From: Planctomycetota bacterium
GTDB taxonomy: Bacteria > Planctomycetota > SZUA-567 > H5-PLA8
Assembly: GCA_015075375.1 (NCBI GenBank)
Contig: JABTUM010000001.1
Coordinates: 181,201-245,200, forward strand
Reading direction: 5' to 3'
Length of the DNA stretch: 64,000 nt
The position numbers were made by a program, and so were the translations under genes. How positions within the stretch are numbered: position 1 is the first letter of the stretch; each line of letters opens with the position of its first letter. Shown piece by piece: positions 1 to 8,768 of the stretch. Below the pieces are notes generated by a model. It saw nothing but the letters and a program-made list of their open reading frames with translations. It was not told where the DNA came from and searched no databases.

Positions 1-59
1 AAGATGGCGCGTACGGAGTAAGCGGCGGGGCAACCCGCACAACCAGCGAGCACGCACCT

Positions 60-1895
60 ATGTCCGCTCCCGAGCCGACCGCATCTCCATCCGCCGCGAC
101 CACCTGTTCGCGCTGCGGCGTTTCCATCTCCGGCACAAAGCTGGCGCTGGACCCGGCCGCCGATGCGCTGGCGCCCGACGCCGATGCCGTCCATGGCCGC
201 GGCTGCGTGAGCTGCGGCATCCTGTATTGCCGTTCCTGCCTGAAACAGCAAGTCGCCTGGAACGTGCGCAACGGGCATCGCGAAAGTCCTTGCCCTAAAT
301 GCGGTAAGCGTTTTGGCGACGGCGTGGCCATTGCCGATCCGGCCTGGAACGGTGGGCGCAAAGCCGCTGCAACGGCGGCGCCGTCGGACGCGTCCGCGGC
401 CCCGCGCCGCAACCTGCCCCGAGTGCTCTTCCCGATCGGCCTGACGCTGCTGATTCCGCTGGTCGCGATCTTCGCCTTTAAACCCTGGCCGTGGCGCATC
501 TTCGGATCGTCGCAAGGCGAGCTGACCGTCGAAAGCAGTCCCGCGGGCGCGACGGTCTTCGTGAACGGCCGGCTGGTCGGCGCAACGCCGATTACGATCA
601 GCGGCCTTTCCGAAGGCGCCTATGCGCTGCGCCTGGAACGCGAAGGCTTCTCGCCGCTGATCCGGCAGGTGGCGGTAGGCGGCGGGGACGAAACCTTGCG
701 CGAGGAGATGGTTAAGCTGCCCACGGGCGGCCTGACCGTAAATGCCGAGCCCAACGGCGCGGAAGTGCTCCTGAACGGGGTCGTCGTCGGCAATACACCG
801 CTGGTTCTAACCGATGTCCCGATCGGGGATTACGAGTTGGTGGTGCGCAAGACCAACTTCGAGAGCTTTACGCAGCGCGTGCTGATCAAAGCCCACGAAG
901 TGGCCGAGTTCGAAGGCTTCGAACTGCGCGACCTGATTCTGGCGATGCTCAAGCGCCAATGCATGGCCGAGCCGCAACGTGTTGCGCACCGCATGGACCT
1001 GGGGCACTACCTGTTCGTTAACGACGAGCAGTTGGAAGCCGCGGACGCCTACGGCGAAGCGCTGGAACTCGTCGCCACGCCGCTGGAATTCCCCGAAGAG
1101 ATGCCCGCCGAAGAGCGCGCGCTGCAACAACGCCTGCGCAGCGAAGATGCGAGCCGCCTGAACAGCGAATTGGGTAAGAAGCGTAACTGGCAAGGCAAAG
1201 ACACGACCGCCTTCCGCGAACGCGTGGATAAGATTCAGGCGCAACTGGCCGAGAAGCATGTCGAGAGCTGGGAATGGGTTACGCTGGCGGCGAAGAACAT
1301 GACGCGGGCCGGCAAGTTCGGCGAAGCCGAAGACTTGTTCAAGCGCCATCTCGAAGCGGCTCCGAATTCGGCGCACCGCAGCGAAGCGTGGCTGGAAATC
1401 CTGCAGATCCGCGAGAAGAAGCGCGATCTGCCGGGCACGCTCGAGTGCGCCACGCAGATCTTCGCCGATCCGAAGCCCAACGCCGATCTGCTGCGGCAGG
1501 CGGGGAATGCGCTGTACCGCGCGCGCACCAGCTTCGCCGGCGAAGGCCGCGTGCAGGCGCTCGACTTGGCCAACAAGCTGCTGCGTAAGGCGATGGAAGT
1601 TCAGCCTAATGGTGAACTCCACGCGCTCTGTGCGTACGAATTGGGCAACGTGCTGTACCAGCAGCGCGAATACGCGGAAGCGTTGCAACTCTTCCGGCGC
1701 TCGGTGCAGGAATCGGGCGTGGAATCGACGCGCGAGCAGCGCCAAGTCCAGGAAGCCGAATGCCTGAGCCGGCTTAAGCAGTTCGCCGAAGCGCGCAAGA
1801 TCTACGAAGCGCTGATCAAGAGCAGCCAGGAGGCGGTGCGGCGCTCGGCCGAACAGGGCCTCAAGAAGCTCGACGTCTACGAACAGAAGCAATAA
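60..1895 (+). CDS. Zinc-ribbon / PEGA / TPR membrane protein
   Basis: 611 residues; I recognise domains but no named gene. In order: a Cys-rich N-terminus with four CxxC pairs (Cys 16/19, 49/52, 57/60, 78/81) that looks like one or two zinc sites; an Ala-rich linker; one membrane span at about 122-140 (LFPIGLTLLIPLVAIFAF); two tandem PEGA-type domains (about 153-222 and 225-292, the first with SSPAGATVFVNGRLVGATPI); and a long helical region with TPR-like pairs to the end (for example YELGNVLYQQREYAEALQLF). The zinc part probably faces the cytoplasm and the PEGA/TPR part the exterior, a typical scaffold or sensor layout. The start ATG directly follows an A/C-rich stretch with no strong ribosome site. 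No catalytic motif is visible, so a structural or protein-binding role is inferred only. Confidence 0.8.
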   Translation: MSAPEPTASPSAATTCSRCGVSISGTKLALDPAADALAPDADAVHGRGCVSCGILYCRSCLKQQVAWNVRNGHRESPCPKCGKRFGDGVAIADPAWNGGRKAAATAAPSDASAAPRRNLPRVLFPIGLTLLIPLVAIFAFKPWPWRIFGSSQGELTVESSPAGATVFVNGRLVGATPITISGLSEGAYALRLEREGFSPLIRQVAVGGGDETLREEMVKLPTGGLTVNAEPNGAEVLLNGVVVGNTPLVLTDVPIGDYELVVRKTNFESFTQRVLIKAHEVAEFEGFELRDLILAMLKRQCMAEPQRVAHRMDLGHYLFVNDEQLEAADAYGEALELVATPLEFPEEMPAEERALQQRLRSEDASRLNSELGKKRNWQGKDTTAFRERVDKIQAQLAEKHVESWEWVTLAAKNMTRAGKFGEAEDLFKRHLEAAPNSAHRSEAWLEILQIREKKRDLPGTLECATQIFADPKPNADLLRQAGNALYRARTSFAGEGRVQALDLANKLLRKAMEVQPNGELHALCAYELGNVLYQQREYAEALQLFRRSVQESGVESTREQRQVQEAECLSRLKQFAEARKIYEALIKSSQEAVRRSAEQGLKKLDVYEQKQ

Positions 1896-2016
1896 CTCCT
1901 GCCAGCTTAACCAGTTAGAGAGCCGCCTGCGGCGCGTTCCTCACGTGCAACGCCTGCGCCCATCGGGTAACATGCGCGGCGTCAATCAACCTAGCTTCTC
2001 AACCCAGGAGCGGACC

Positions 2017-2403
2017 ATGTCGCGCGTACCCGGCGAACTTAAATACTCCAAGGAACACGAGTGGGTGAAGCTGAACGGCAACGTCGCCACCATCGGCATC
2101 ACCGACCACGCTCAGAAGGAGTTGGGCGACATCGTTTTCGTCGAACTGCCCAAAGCCGGCGCCGCGGTAGCGTTCATGAAGCCGTTCGGGACGGTGGAGT
2201 CGGTGAAGGCGGCGAGCGATCTATTTTCTCCGGTAACCGGCAAGGTGGCGGCGGTGAACGGAGTGCTGGACGGCGCGCCGGAAACCATCAACAAGGATCC
2301 GTACGGCGAAGGCTGGATGATCCAGGTCGAACTGGCCGACGCAGGCGAAGTCGCCAAGTTGCTGGATGCCAAGGGTTACCAGCAACACCTGGGTCAGGCG
2401 TAA
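2017..2403 (+). CDS. gcvH: Glycine cleavage system H protein
   Basis: 128 residues, the normal GcvH length. GcvH carries the aminomethyl group on a lipoyl arm between the P, T and L proteins of the glycine cleavage system. The family core is clear: YSKEHEWVK near the N-terminus, GITDHAQKELGDIVFVELP, and the lipoylation site ESVKA with the modified lysine at residue 64. The ATG at 2017 is preceded by a CAGGAG ribosome site at 2005-2010. It heads a cluster with both P-protein subunits and a lipoate ligase. No glycine riboswitch is evident in the 120 bases upstream. Confidence 0.97.
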   Translation: MSRVPGELKYSKEHEWVKLNGNVATIGITDHAQKELGDIVFVELPKAGAAVAFMKPFGTVESVKAASDLFSPVTGKVAAVNGVLDGAPETINKDPYGEGWMIQVELADAGEVAKLLDAKGYQQHLGQA

Positions 2404-2436
2404 GCCTCGTTCGCAGGACTGCCATTCGAATCGATC

Positions 2437-2460
2437 CCAGCGGCAGCTTGCTGCCGCTGG
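2437..2460 (+). terminator. GC-rich hairpin after gcvH
   Basis: A perfect 10-bp stem (2437-2446 with 2451-2460) closes a CTTG loop and is followed by TTGCTT. It lies between gcvH and gcvPA. With only a short T-rich tail it is more likely a partial terminator or mRNA-end stabiliser, which would set gcvH expression above gcvPA, than a complete stop. Confidence 0.5.
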
Positions 2461-2518
2461 TTGCTTAAACAGGACCCGCAGCACCCCACACACGTACGAT
2501 TCAGGAGCCGCGACGGCC

Positions 2519-3871
2519 ATGAGTTACCTGCCCCATTCCGAAGCCGAACGCGCCGCGATGCTCGCCGAAGTGGGCGCGAAATCGCTGGACGATCTGTTCA
2601 AGCACCTGCCGGCCGAAGTGAAATGCCCGCCGCTGGACGTGCCGCAGGGCTTGGGCGAGATGGAACTGCTCGCCGAGATGCAGCGCCTGGCCGCCAAGAA
2701 TCGCGCGACGAACGAACTGGCCTGCTTCCTGGGCGGCGGCGCGTACGACCACTTCATTCCGCCGGCGGTGATGGAATTGATCTCGCGCGGCGAACTGTAC
2801 ACGGCCTACACCCCGTACCAGCCCGAGATCAGCCAGGGCGTGCTGCAGCTCATTTACGAGTACCAGACGATGATCGCGTCGCTGTGCGGCTGCGAAGTCG
2901 CCAACGCAAGCCTGTACGACGGCGGGACGGCGCTGGTGGAAGGCGTGCAGATGGCGGTGCGCCAAAGCGGGCGAACCGGCGCGGTGCTGGTGGACGGCGC
3001 GATTCATCCGTACTACCTGGATACGCTGAAGACGGTCTTCGGAGCGATGGGCCTGCCGATCGAGATTGTGCCGCCCGCGGGCTTCAAGACCGATCTGCCC
3101 GGCTTGCAGGCGAAAGCGAAAGCCGCCGGCGAAGCGCTGCCTTGCGTGGCCTTGGGCTACCCGAACTTCTACGGTTCGATCGAGGATTTTTCCGGACTGG
3201 CCGCGGCGCTGCACGAGCAAGGAAGCCTGCTCGTGGCCGTGGGCGCTCCGTTCGCGTACGGCCTCCTGAAGCCGCCGGGCAAGGTGGGCGCGGACATCGT
3301 CTGCGGCGAAGCGCAGAGCCTGGGCGTTCCGCTCCAGTTTGGCGGGCCGTACCTCGGCTACGTGGCGAGCACTTCCGCGCTGGTGCGGCGCATGCCGGGG
3401 CGGCTGGTGGGCCAGACGGTGGACGTGAAGGGGCAGCGCGCGTTCACCCTGACGCTCCAGGCGCGCGAACAGCACATCCGCCGGGAGAAGGCGACGAGCA
3501 ACATCTGCACAAACGAGGCGCTCTGCGCGATGATGGCGCACTTTTACGTGAGCTGCCTGGGCCACGCGGGGCTGCGGCGCGCGGGCGAATTGTGCATCGC
3601 GCAGGCGGATCTGCTGCGGCGCAAGCTGCGCGGACTCTCCGGCGGCGCCTTGAAAAGCGTGCCGGAGTACGCGATTTTCCACGAATTCGTCGTCGAGACG
3701 CGCGCGCCGGCGGCCGAGGTGTTGAACGCGCTGCTGCAGAAGAAGATTCTGGGCGGACTGGATCTGGGGCGATTCGACCCGGCGCGCAAGCATCAGTTGC
3801 TCGTCTGCGTGACCGAGAAGCGCACACGGGCGGAGATCGACGCGTACGTGGACGTCGTTTCGAAAGCGTAA
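2519..3871 (+). CDS. gcvPA: Glycine dehydrogenase (decarboxylating) subunit 1
   Basis: 450 residues, the usual length for the N-terminal half of a split P-protein. With GcvPB it decarboxylates glycine and transfers the aminomethyl group to lipoyl-GcvH. Family features: SYLPHSEAERAAML at the start, the PHYxxP-like segment GGGAYDHFIPPAV, TAYTPYQPEISQG, and YDGGTALVEGVQMAVR. The start ATG at 2519 was chosen because AGGAG lies at 2503-2507 and the protein then starts exactly where GcvPA proteins do. The PLP lysine is, as expected, in the other subunit. It follows gcvH after about 115 bases. Confidence 0.96.
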   Translation: MSYLPHSEAERAAMLAEVGAKSLDDLFKHLPAEVKCPPLDVPQGLGEMELLAEMQRLAAKNRATNELACFLGGGAYDHFIPPAVMELISRGELYTAYTPYQPEISQGVLQLIYEYQTMIASLCGCEVANASLYDGGTALVEGVQMAVRQSGRTGAVLVDGAIHPYYLDTLKTVFGAMGLPIEIVPPAGFKTDLPGLQAKAKAAGEALPCVALGYPNFYGSIEDFSGLAAALHEQGSLLVAVGAPFAYGLLKPPGKVGADIVCGEAQSLGVPLQFGGPYLGYVASTSALVRRMPGRLVGQTVDVKGQRAFTLTLQAREQHIRREKATSNICTNEALCAMMAHFYVSCLGHAGLRRAGELCIAQADLLRRKLRGLSGGALKSVPEYAIFHEFVVETRAPAAEVLNALLQKKILGGLDLGRFDPARKHQLLVCVTEKRTRAEIDAYVDVVSKA

Positions 3872-3881
3872 GGAGCCCGAG

Positions 3882-4247
3882 ATGGCCAAGGCGAAGCGGT
3901 CCCCGCGGACGGAAACGGCGATCACGGCGACGACGTCCGACCGGATCGAAGGCAAGAAGATCGCGCGCATCCTGGGCGTGGTTTCGGGCGAAGCGGTGCT
4001 GGGCGCGAACCTGATGCAGGACCATTTCGTCGGAGTGCGGGACGTGCACGCCGGGGACGCGGAGCGCTTCGCAGCGGAGTTGAATACGGCGCGCGAGATC
4101 GCGATGGAGACCTTAAAGCGCCGCGCGGCGGCCTTGGGCGCGAACGCGGTGGTGGGGATCGACCTGGATTACGAGAGCATCCGCGGCGACAGCCCCGGCG
4201 TGATGCTGCTTTTGAGCGCGAACGGGACGGCGGTGGTGGTGAAGTAG
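3882..4247 (+). CDS. YbjQ / UPF0145 family protein
   Basis: 121 residues. The family signature is visible: GKKIARILGVVSGEAVLGANL, then ALGANAVVGIDLDYE and a C-terminal hydrophobic strand (VMLLLSANGTAVVVK). Members form small oligomeric (pentamer-like) folds and are annotated as possible heavy-metal-binding proteins; no function is established. A 20-residue basic N-terminal extension precedes the domain. It sits 10 bases after gcvPA and 32 before gcvPB, so it is almost certainly cotranscribed with the glycine cleavage genes, an unusual position. No link to glycine metabolism is known to me. Confidence 0.88.
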   Translation: MAKAKRSPRTETAITATTSDRIEGKKIARILGVVSGEAVLGANLMQDHFVGVRDVHAGDAERFAAELNTAREIAMETLKRRAAALGANAVVGIDLDYESIRGDSPGVMLLLSANGTAVVVK

Positions 4248-4279
4248 GCGGGCGGGCGGCACATGCGAAGCGAGAACCC

Positions 4280-5734
4280 ATGGAACTGATCTTCGAGAAG
4301 TCCCGGCCGGATGTGCCGGACATCTACTTTCCGGCCGAGCAGCCCGCGGAGACGCGTCCGGCGCGGGACCTGATTCCCGAAAGCCTGCGCTACGATCGGC
4401 CGCGCGATCTGCCGTCGTTGAGCGAACTGGAAGTGGTGCGGCATGTCCTCGCGCTGTGCCGCCGGCAGGTAGGCATCGACAGCACCTTCTATCCGCTGGG
4501 CAGTTGTACGATGAAATACAACCCGAAGATCAACGAAGCCGTCGCGCGCTTCCCGCAGTTTGCGGGTCTGCATCCGCTGCAGCCCGACGAGACGACGCAG
4601 GGGACGCTGCAGGTGCTGTACGAACTCGAGCGCGGCCTCGCTCAGGTGACCGGGATGGCGGAGGTGACGCTTAACCCGCTGGCCGGCGCGCACGGCGAAT
4701 TGACCGGGCTGCTGCTGATCAAGGCGTACCACGACAGCCGCGGCGACACGAAGCGCAAGAAAATTCTGGTCCCCGACGCCGCCCACGGGACCAACCCGGC
4801 CAGCGCCGCGATCTGCAATTACGAAGTAGTCACGATTCCGGGAACGCCGGAAGGCCTGGTGGATCTGAAAGGGTTGGAAGCGGCGCTTAGCGACGAGATC
4901 GCCGGCCTGATGCTGACCAATCCGAACACGCTGGGGCTCTTCGAGCGCGACATCGTCAAAATCGCGAAGATGGTTCACGACGCGGGCGGACAGCTTTACT
5001 ACGACGGTGCGAACCTGAACGCGATCCTGGGCGTCGCGCGCCCCGGCGACATGGGCTTCGACGTCGTCCACATGAATCTGCATAAGACCTTCAGCACCCC
5101 GCACGGCGGCGGCGGTCCTGGCGCCGGACCGGTGGGCGTGAAGGAACACCTACGGCCGTTTCTGCCGGTTCCGTGGATCGAGAAGAAGGGCGAACGCTAC
5201 GCCATCAGCGCGGATCGGCCCAAGACGATCGGACGCGTCGGCGCGTTCTACGGCAACGCGAACGTCTTGGTCCGCGCGTACACCTATTACCGCAAGCACG
5301 GGCGCAACGGACTCCCGCAAGTCGGCAAACACGCGGTCCTGAACGCCGCCTACGTGCTGGCGAAGCTGCAGAAGACCTACAATCGCCCGCTGGGCCTGCC
5401 GTGCATGCACGAATTCATCATCCAGCCGACCGACGCGATGCTGGCCAAGGGCGTGCGCACGCTGCATCTCGCCAAGCGCCTCATCGACTACGGCTACCAT
5501 CCGCCGACGATCTACTTCCCGCTGGTGGTGAAGGAAGCGATGATGATCGAGCCGACGGAGACCGAGAGCAAAGCGACGCTTGATGGCTTCGTCGCGGCGA
5601 TGGAGAAGATCGCGCAGGAAGCGCTGGAAACGCCTGACCTCGTGATCAACGCACCGCATACGTCGGTGGTGGGCAAGGTGGACGAAACGAAGGCCGCGCG
5701 GCAGCTCGATTTGCGCTTCTGCGCGTGCGACTAA
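4280..5734 (+). CDS. gcvPB: Glycine dehydrogenase (decarboxylating) subunit 2
   Basis: 484 residues, full length for the C-terminal half of a split P-protein. It holds the PLP: the MNLHKTFSTPHGGGGPG segment has the Schiff-base lysine at residue 269. Other family blocks are STFYPLGSCTMKYNPK (about 68-83), AHGTNPASA (168-176) and ANLNAILG (244-251). It acts with GcvPA as an alpha2beta2 enzyme. The start ATG lies in GAACCCATGG with only a weak purine-rich ribosome site. Downstream is a lipoate-protein ligase; gcvT and lpd are not in the window. Confidence 0.96.
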   Translation: MELIFEKSRPDVPDIYFPAEQPAETRPARDLIPESLRYDRPRDLPSLSELEVVRHVLALCRRQVGIDSTFYPLGSCTMKYNPKINEAVARFPQFAGLHPLQPDETTQGTLQVLYELERGLAQVTGMAEVTLNPLAGAHGELTGLLLIKAYHDSRGDTKRKKILVPDAAHGTNPASAAICNYEVVTIPGTPEGLVDLKGLEAALSDEIAGLMLTNPNTLGLFERDIVKIAKMVHDAGGQLYYDGANLNAILGVARPGDMGFDVVHMNLHKTFSTPHGGGGPGAGPVGVKEHLRPFLPVPWIEKKGERYAISADRPKTIGRVGAFYGNANVLVRAYTYYRKHGRNGLPQVGKHAVLNAAYVLAKLQKTYNRPLGLPCMHEFIIQPTDAMLAKGVRTLHLAKRLIDYGYHPPTIYFPLVVKEAMMIEPTETESKATLDGFVAAMEKIAQEALETPDLVINAPHTSVVGKVDETKAARQLDLRFCACD

Positions 5735-5845
5735 TCGCTCGCACGACGCATGTTTTGACTAAGGATTGCGTTTCGCGCGGGCTGCTTGCTTCACCTCCTC
5801 TGCCGGTTCTTGGCAAGAAAGAGAAACGGTCCAGGTCAAAGGCCC

Positions 5846-6640
5846 ATGACTTCGCCAAGACCGCTTAGCGGCGAGCCGTACCTGCGGGTGCTCGACTACA
5901 CCGCCGCGTCGCCCGCCGAAGACTTGGCCCTCGACGAAGCGATCCAGCGCGGACTCGAAGCGGATACCTCGCCGCCTACTTGGCGGCTCTGGGAAGCGCG
6001 TACGCATGCGGTGGTGCTGGGAACGGGCCAAGAGCACGCGCTGGAGGTCCACCTGGAAGCCGCGCGGGCGGCCGGCATCCCGGTTCTGCGCCGGCACAGC
6101 GGCGGCGGCGCGGTCTTGATCGGTCCCGGCGCGCTGAACTATTCGGGCTGCTTCTACTTCGATCGACTTCCCAGAAGCCAAACGATCGCCGGCGCGATGG
6201 AAGCGGCCTTGCGGCCTGTGCTGGATGCGCTGGCGCTGCTGGGGGTCCACGCGCATTTGGCGGGACTTTCCGATCTGGCTGCACCGGGCGCCGGTGGGGC
6301 GCTGCGCAAACTCGCCGGTAACAGCCAAGCTCGCAAACGCCGCAGCGTGCTGGTTCACGGCACGCTCCTGGCCGCGCCGGACTGGGCGCTCATGGATCGC
6401 GTACTCAAGCACCCGTCGCGCGAACCCGATTACCGCGCCGGACGCGGGCATCGCGCGTTCCTGACCTCGCTTCAGGACCTCGGAGCTCCGATTTCGCTGG
6501 CTGCGTTAAGCGCGTCGCTTCGGCGGATCCTCGGTCAAATCGACTCCGAATCGACCGAACCCCTGCCCTCCGAACTCGCTACAGCGGCGCACCTGCTGGG
6601 CGAGAAGTACGGTCAGGACGATTGGAACCTCAGGCGTTAA
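5846..6640 (+). CDS. Lipoate-protein ligase A family enzyme
   Basis: 264 residues from the ATG at 5846; an upstream in-frame ATG at 5786 would add 20 residues with no family similarity. The enzyme family joins lipoate, octanoate or biotin to a target lysine through an acyl-adenylate. Visible motifs: RRHSGGGAVLIGPGALNYSG (starts at residue 82), the canonical lipoate-binding RRxSGGGAV loop, and LRKLAGNSQ with the conserved lysine near residue 155, followed by VLVHGTLL. It is about 70 residues shorter than E. coli LplA, so it lacks the C-terminal accessory domain and might act as a transferase or need a separate partner. Position after gcvPB suggests GcvH is its substrate. Confidence 0.85.
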   Translation: MTSPRPLSGEPYLRVLDYTAASPAEDLALDEAIQRGLEADTSPPTWRLWEARTHAVVLGTGQEHALEVHLEAARAAGIPVLRRHSGGGAVLIGPGALNYSGCFYFDRLPRSQTIAGAMEAALRPVLDALALLGVHAHLAGLSDLAAPGAGGALRKLAGNSQARKRRSVLVHGTLLAAPDWALMDRVLKHPSREPDYRAGRGHRAFLTSLQDLGAPISLAALSASLRRILGQIDSESTEPLPSELATAAHLLGEKYGQDDWNLRR

Positions 6641-6762
6641 CGCCAGTTAGCGACGGTGCGCAGGTGCAGCAACCTCGTCCCCTCAAGTCTGTCTATTTGG
6701 CCCTCGATATGCCATAATGAAGGCTTGTGGATTCGACATTCGGATTCGAGGGTTACCGGTCG

Positions 6763-7509
6763 ATGGGAACGCTGCGCACGCTGGCGCTTTCCGATTTGCA
6801 CCTGGGCCGCGGCCCCAGTTGTCTGCGCGAGGCCAAGCAATTGCGCCCGCTGGTGGACGGCTTCGAACGCGTCCTCTTGCTGGGCGACATCGTGGACGAG
6901 TGGTATGTCTCGCCCGAACGCGCAGGCGAACTGGCGGCGGAGGTGGATGCGGTCTGCCGGTCGGGCGGAGCGAAGGAAGTGGTCTGGTTCCGCGGCAACC
7001 ACGACGCCAATAGTTCGGCCGGCGCGGAGTACGTGCTGCTTGCGGGGGTGCTGTATCTTCACGGCCATGCGCTCTTCCATAAGCTTTCACGCGAAGGCGA
7101 TGCGGCGCAGCGGATGGCGGACCTCAACCGCCGCAAGTTCGGTCCGCAGCGCTTGGGCAGCCGCAAAGATAAGGCGCACTGGTCGCTGATCGAGCGCGCG
7201 TACGAGCGCATCCCCCAAGAGTGGATCGCGCCGGTGGCGTGGAATCCGATGATGCGCCTGCGCGCGCGGAAGCTCGCCGAAGAACTGCAATCGGACGAAC
7301 CCGTACGGGCCATGGTCTTCGGGCACACGCACGTGCCGGGCGCGAAGCGCGCGGGCGAGCTTGAGCTGCTTAACTTGGGCGGGTGGATGTCGAATGCGAC
7401 GGCCTGCGGTTTCGTGCGCGAAGGTTCGCACGCGAAGCTTTTGCGCATCCGCAACCGGCGCCACGAGCCGCGCTGGAGCGAGACCGTACACGAACTCCGG
7501 CTCGATTAA
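6763..7509 (+). CDS. Calcineurin-like metallophosphoesterase
   Basis: 248 residues from the ATG at 6763 (an in-frame GTG at 6727 is possible but adds no conserved sequence). Binuclear metallophosphoesterase motifs in order: LSDLHLGRG, LLGDIVDEW, FRGNHDAN, LHGHALFHK and VFGHTHVPG. The overall pattern resembles UDP-2,3-diacylglucosamine hydrolase-type and related uncharacterised enzymes; the substrate cannot be assigned. The gene ends tail-to-tail with the phosphatase on the other strand, the two stop regions sharing 4 bases. Confidence 0.87.
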   Translation: MGTLRTLALSDLHLGRGPSCLREAKQLRPLVDGFERVLLLGDIVDEWYVSPERAGELAAEVDAVCRSGGAKEVVWFRGNHDANSSAGAEYVLLAGVLYLHGHALFHKLSREGDAAQRMADLNRRKFGPQRLGSRKDKAHWSLIERAYERIPQEWIAPVAWNPMMRLRARKLAEELQSDEPVRAMVFGHTHVPGAKRAGELELLNLGGWMSNATACGFVREGSHAKLLRIRNRRHEPRWSETVHELRLD

Positions 7510-8045
7510 GCCTTTTTCTTTTCCGCTTTCCCCTGCTGTGCGTAATACATCCGCACCACCGGGCGCAGATACAGGTTTTTGTTCACGTGGGGCCTGCGCT
7601 GGAGCAGGTGCTGTTGCGCGGCTTCCGGCGTCATGCGCTTTTCGGCGATCAGCCAGCACATCACGAGGGTCGCGCTGCGCCCGCGGCCGGCCTTGCAGTG
7701 TACGTATACGCCCTTTCCCGCGGCGTGCTGCTCGCGAATAAACGCAACGCCGTGCTCGACCTCTTCCAGCGTCGGCGGCGTGAAATCCACGATGGGAATG
7801 CGGAGCTGTTCGACGCCGTAGGTGGCGTAGCCGCGCTGGGGGCCGTCGGCTTCGGCACAGGTGTTGATCACCGCTCCGACGCCCAGGTTAAAGAGCGTCT
7901 TTACGTCGGCTTCGGTCGGCAGCGCGCCCATCCAGAGTTTGGGGGCGATCTGGTCCCACCAGCGCCGCTCCTTGATCAGGCCGCTGAGGACCAGATTCCA
8001 AACGAGGGTCGGGTAGAAAAGCACGCGCGCCAAAAAGGACATCAT
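7506..8045 (-). CDS. Dual-specificity (PTPMT1-like) protein phosphatase
   Basis: 179 residues. The cysteine-phosphatase signature VHCKAGRGRSA is present with the catalytic Cys at 117 and Arg at 123; the general-acid Asp is probably D87 in IVDFTPPT. The N-terminus has a hydrophobic stretch (FLARVLFYPTLVWNLVLSGLI) like PTPMT1-type lipid phosphatases, which act on phosphatidylglycerophosphate, and WMGALPTEADV fits the same family. A phosphoprotein or phospholipid substrate are both possible. It is followed on the same strand, upstream, by a membrane protein gene after 7 bases. Confidence 0.85.
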   Translation of the reverse strand: MMSFLARVLFYPTLVWNLVLSGLIKERRWWDQIAPKLWMGALPTEADVKTLFNLGVGAVINTCAEADGPQRGYATYGVEQLRIPIVDFTPPTLEEVEHGVAFIREQHAAGKGVYVHCKAGRGRSATLVMCWLIAEKRMTPEAAQQHLLQRRPHVNKNLYLRPVVRMYYAQQGKAEKKKA

Positions 8046-8052
8046 CGCGAAT

Positions 8053-8637
8053 TCATCCTTTAGGATCCTCGGCGGGCAAGGCCGGCGGCGCTTCTTCTTC
8101 GTCGTCTAGCGTCCGTCCTTGCGCTTCCTTGATGCCGCCGCCGGAAGCCGGCCCCGCGCCGTCCACGCGAACCACCTTTACGTAGCCGCCGGCGAAGGGC
8201 TGAGGTGGTTCGGACGAATCCGCATCGACGGTGCGGAAGGTGGCGTCCACGGCGCCGGGCACCGTGCGGCCCTGAGCCATCCGCGCGCCCATGCGGCGCT
8301 GCAACGATCGCGCGGCCAAGCGTCGCAAACCGGGAATCAGGAGCAGGAGCCCCAGCACGGTGCTGACCGGGCCTGGAATCACCAGGAGCACCCCTGCCGC
8401 CATGGCGACGATGCCTTCGGTGAGGCTTTGATCGAGCGGGCGGCCGGCCTTGAGGTCGTCCTGCATGCGGCTCCAGACGCGCGCGCGCTGGCGCTGCGCG
8501 ATACCGCCGCCCAGGACGCTGGGCAGGAAGGCAATGGCCAAGGCCGGCGCGAGACCGAATTCGCGTCCGATCTGCACCAAAAGGTACAGATCGAAGCAGG
8601 CCAGCAGGGCCGCGTAAATAAACAGGGAGCAGCTCAT
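8053..8637 (-). CDS. FxsA-like membrane protein
   Basis: 194 residues from the ATG whose A is at 8637. An upstream in-frame TTG (8751) would add 38 residues that look non-coding; no start has a convincing ribosome site. The FxsA pattern is visible: three to four hydrophobic segments (FIYAALLACFDLYLLVQIG; LAPALAIAFLPSVLGG; IVAMAAGVLLVIPGPVSTVL; LLLLIPGLRRLAARSLQRR) and the conserved IPGPVSTVLGLLLLIP turn. FxsA affects phage T7 exclusion by F plasmid in E. coli; its cellular function is unknown. The C-terminal 70 residues are hydrophilic and acidic. It precedes the phosphatase gene by 7 bases, so the two are likely cotranscribed. Confidence 0.78.
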   Translation of the reverse strand: MSCSLFIYAALLACFDLYLLVQIGREFGLAPALAIAFLPSVLGGGIAQRQRARVWSRMQDDLKAGRPLDQSLTEGIVAMAAGVLLVIPGPVSTVLGLLLLIPGLRRLAARSLQRRMGARMAQGRTVPGAVDATFRTVDADSSEPPQPFAGGYVKVVRVDGAGPASGGGIKEAQGRTLDDEEEAPPALPAEDPKG

Positions 8638-8768
8638 AAAGGTGGAGCTTACGGCCTTCCGGCCGGTGCGCGCAATGGCAGCGCGAAACGCCCCGTCCTG
8701 ACCGCCATTGCAAAGCTTCCCCCGGTCCTGAATAATAAGGTGCAACGCCAATCGTTCGAGGGTCGCCC

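Noticed and set aside
1896..2016. Possible glycine riboswitch upstream of gcvH
   Set aside because: The 120-base spacer shows no paired aptamer-like structure or the conserved glycine-aptamer core; not enough space for a tandem aptamer.
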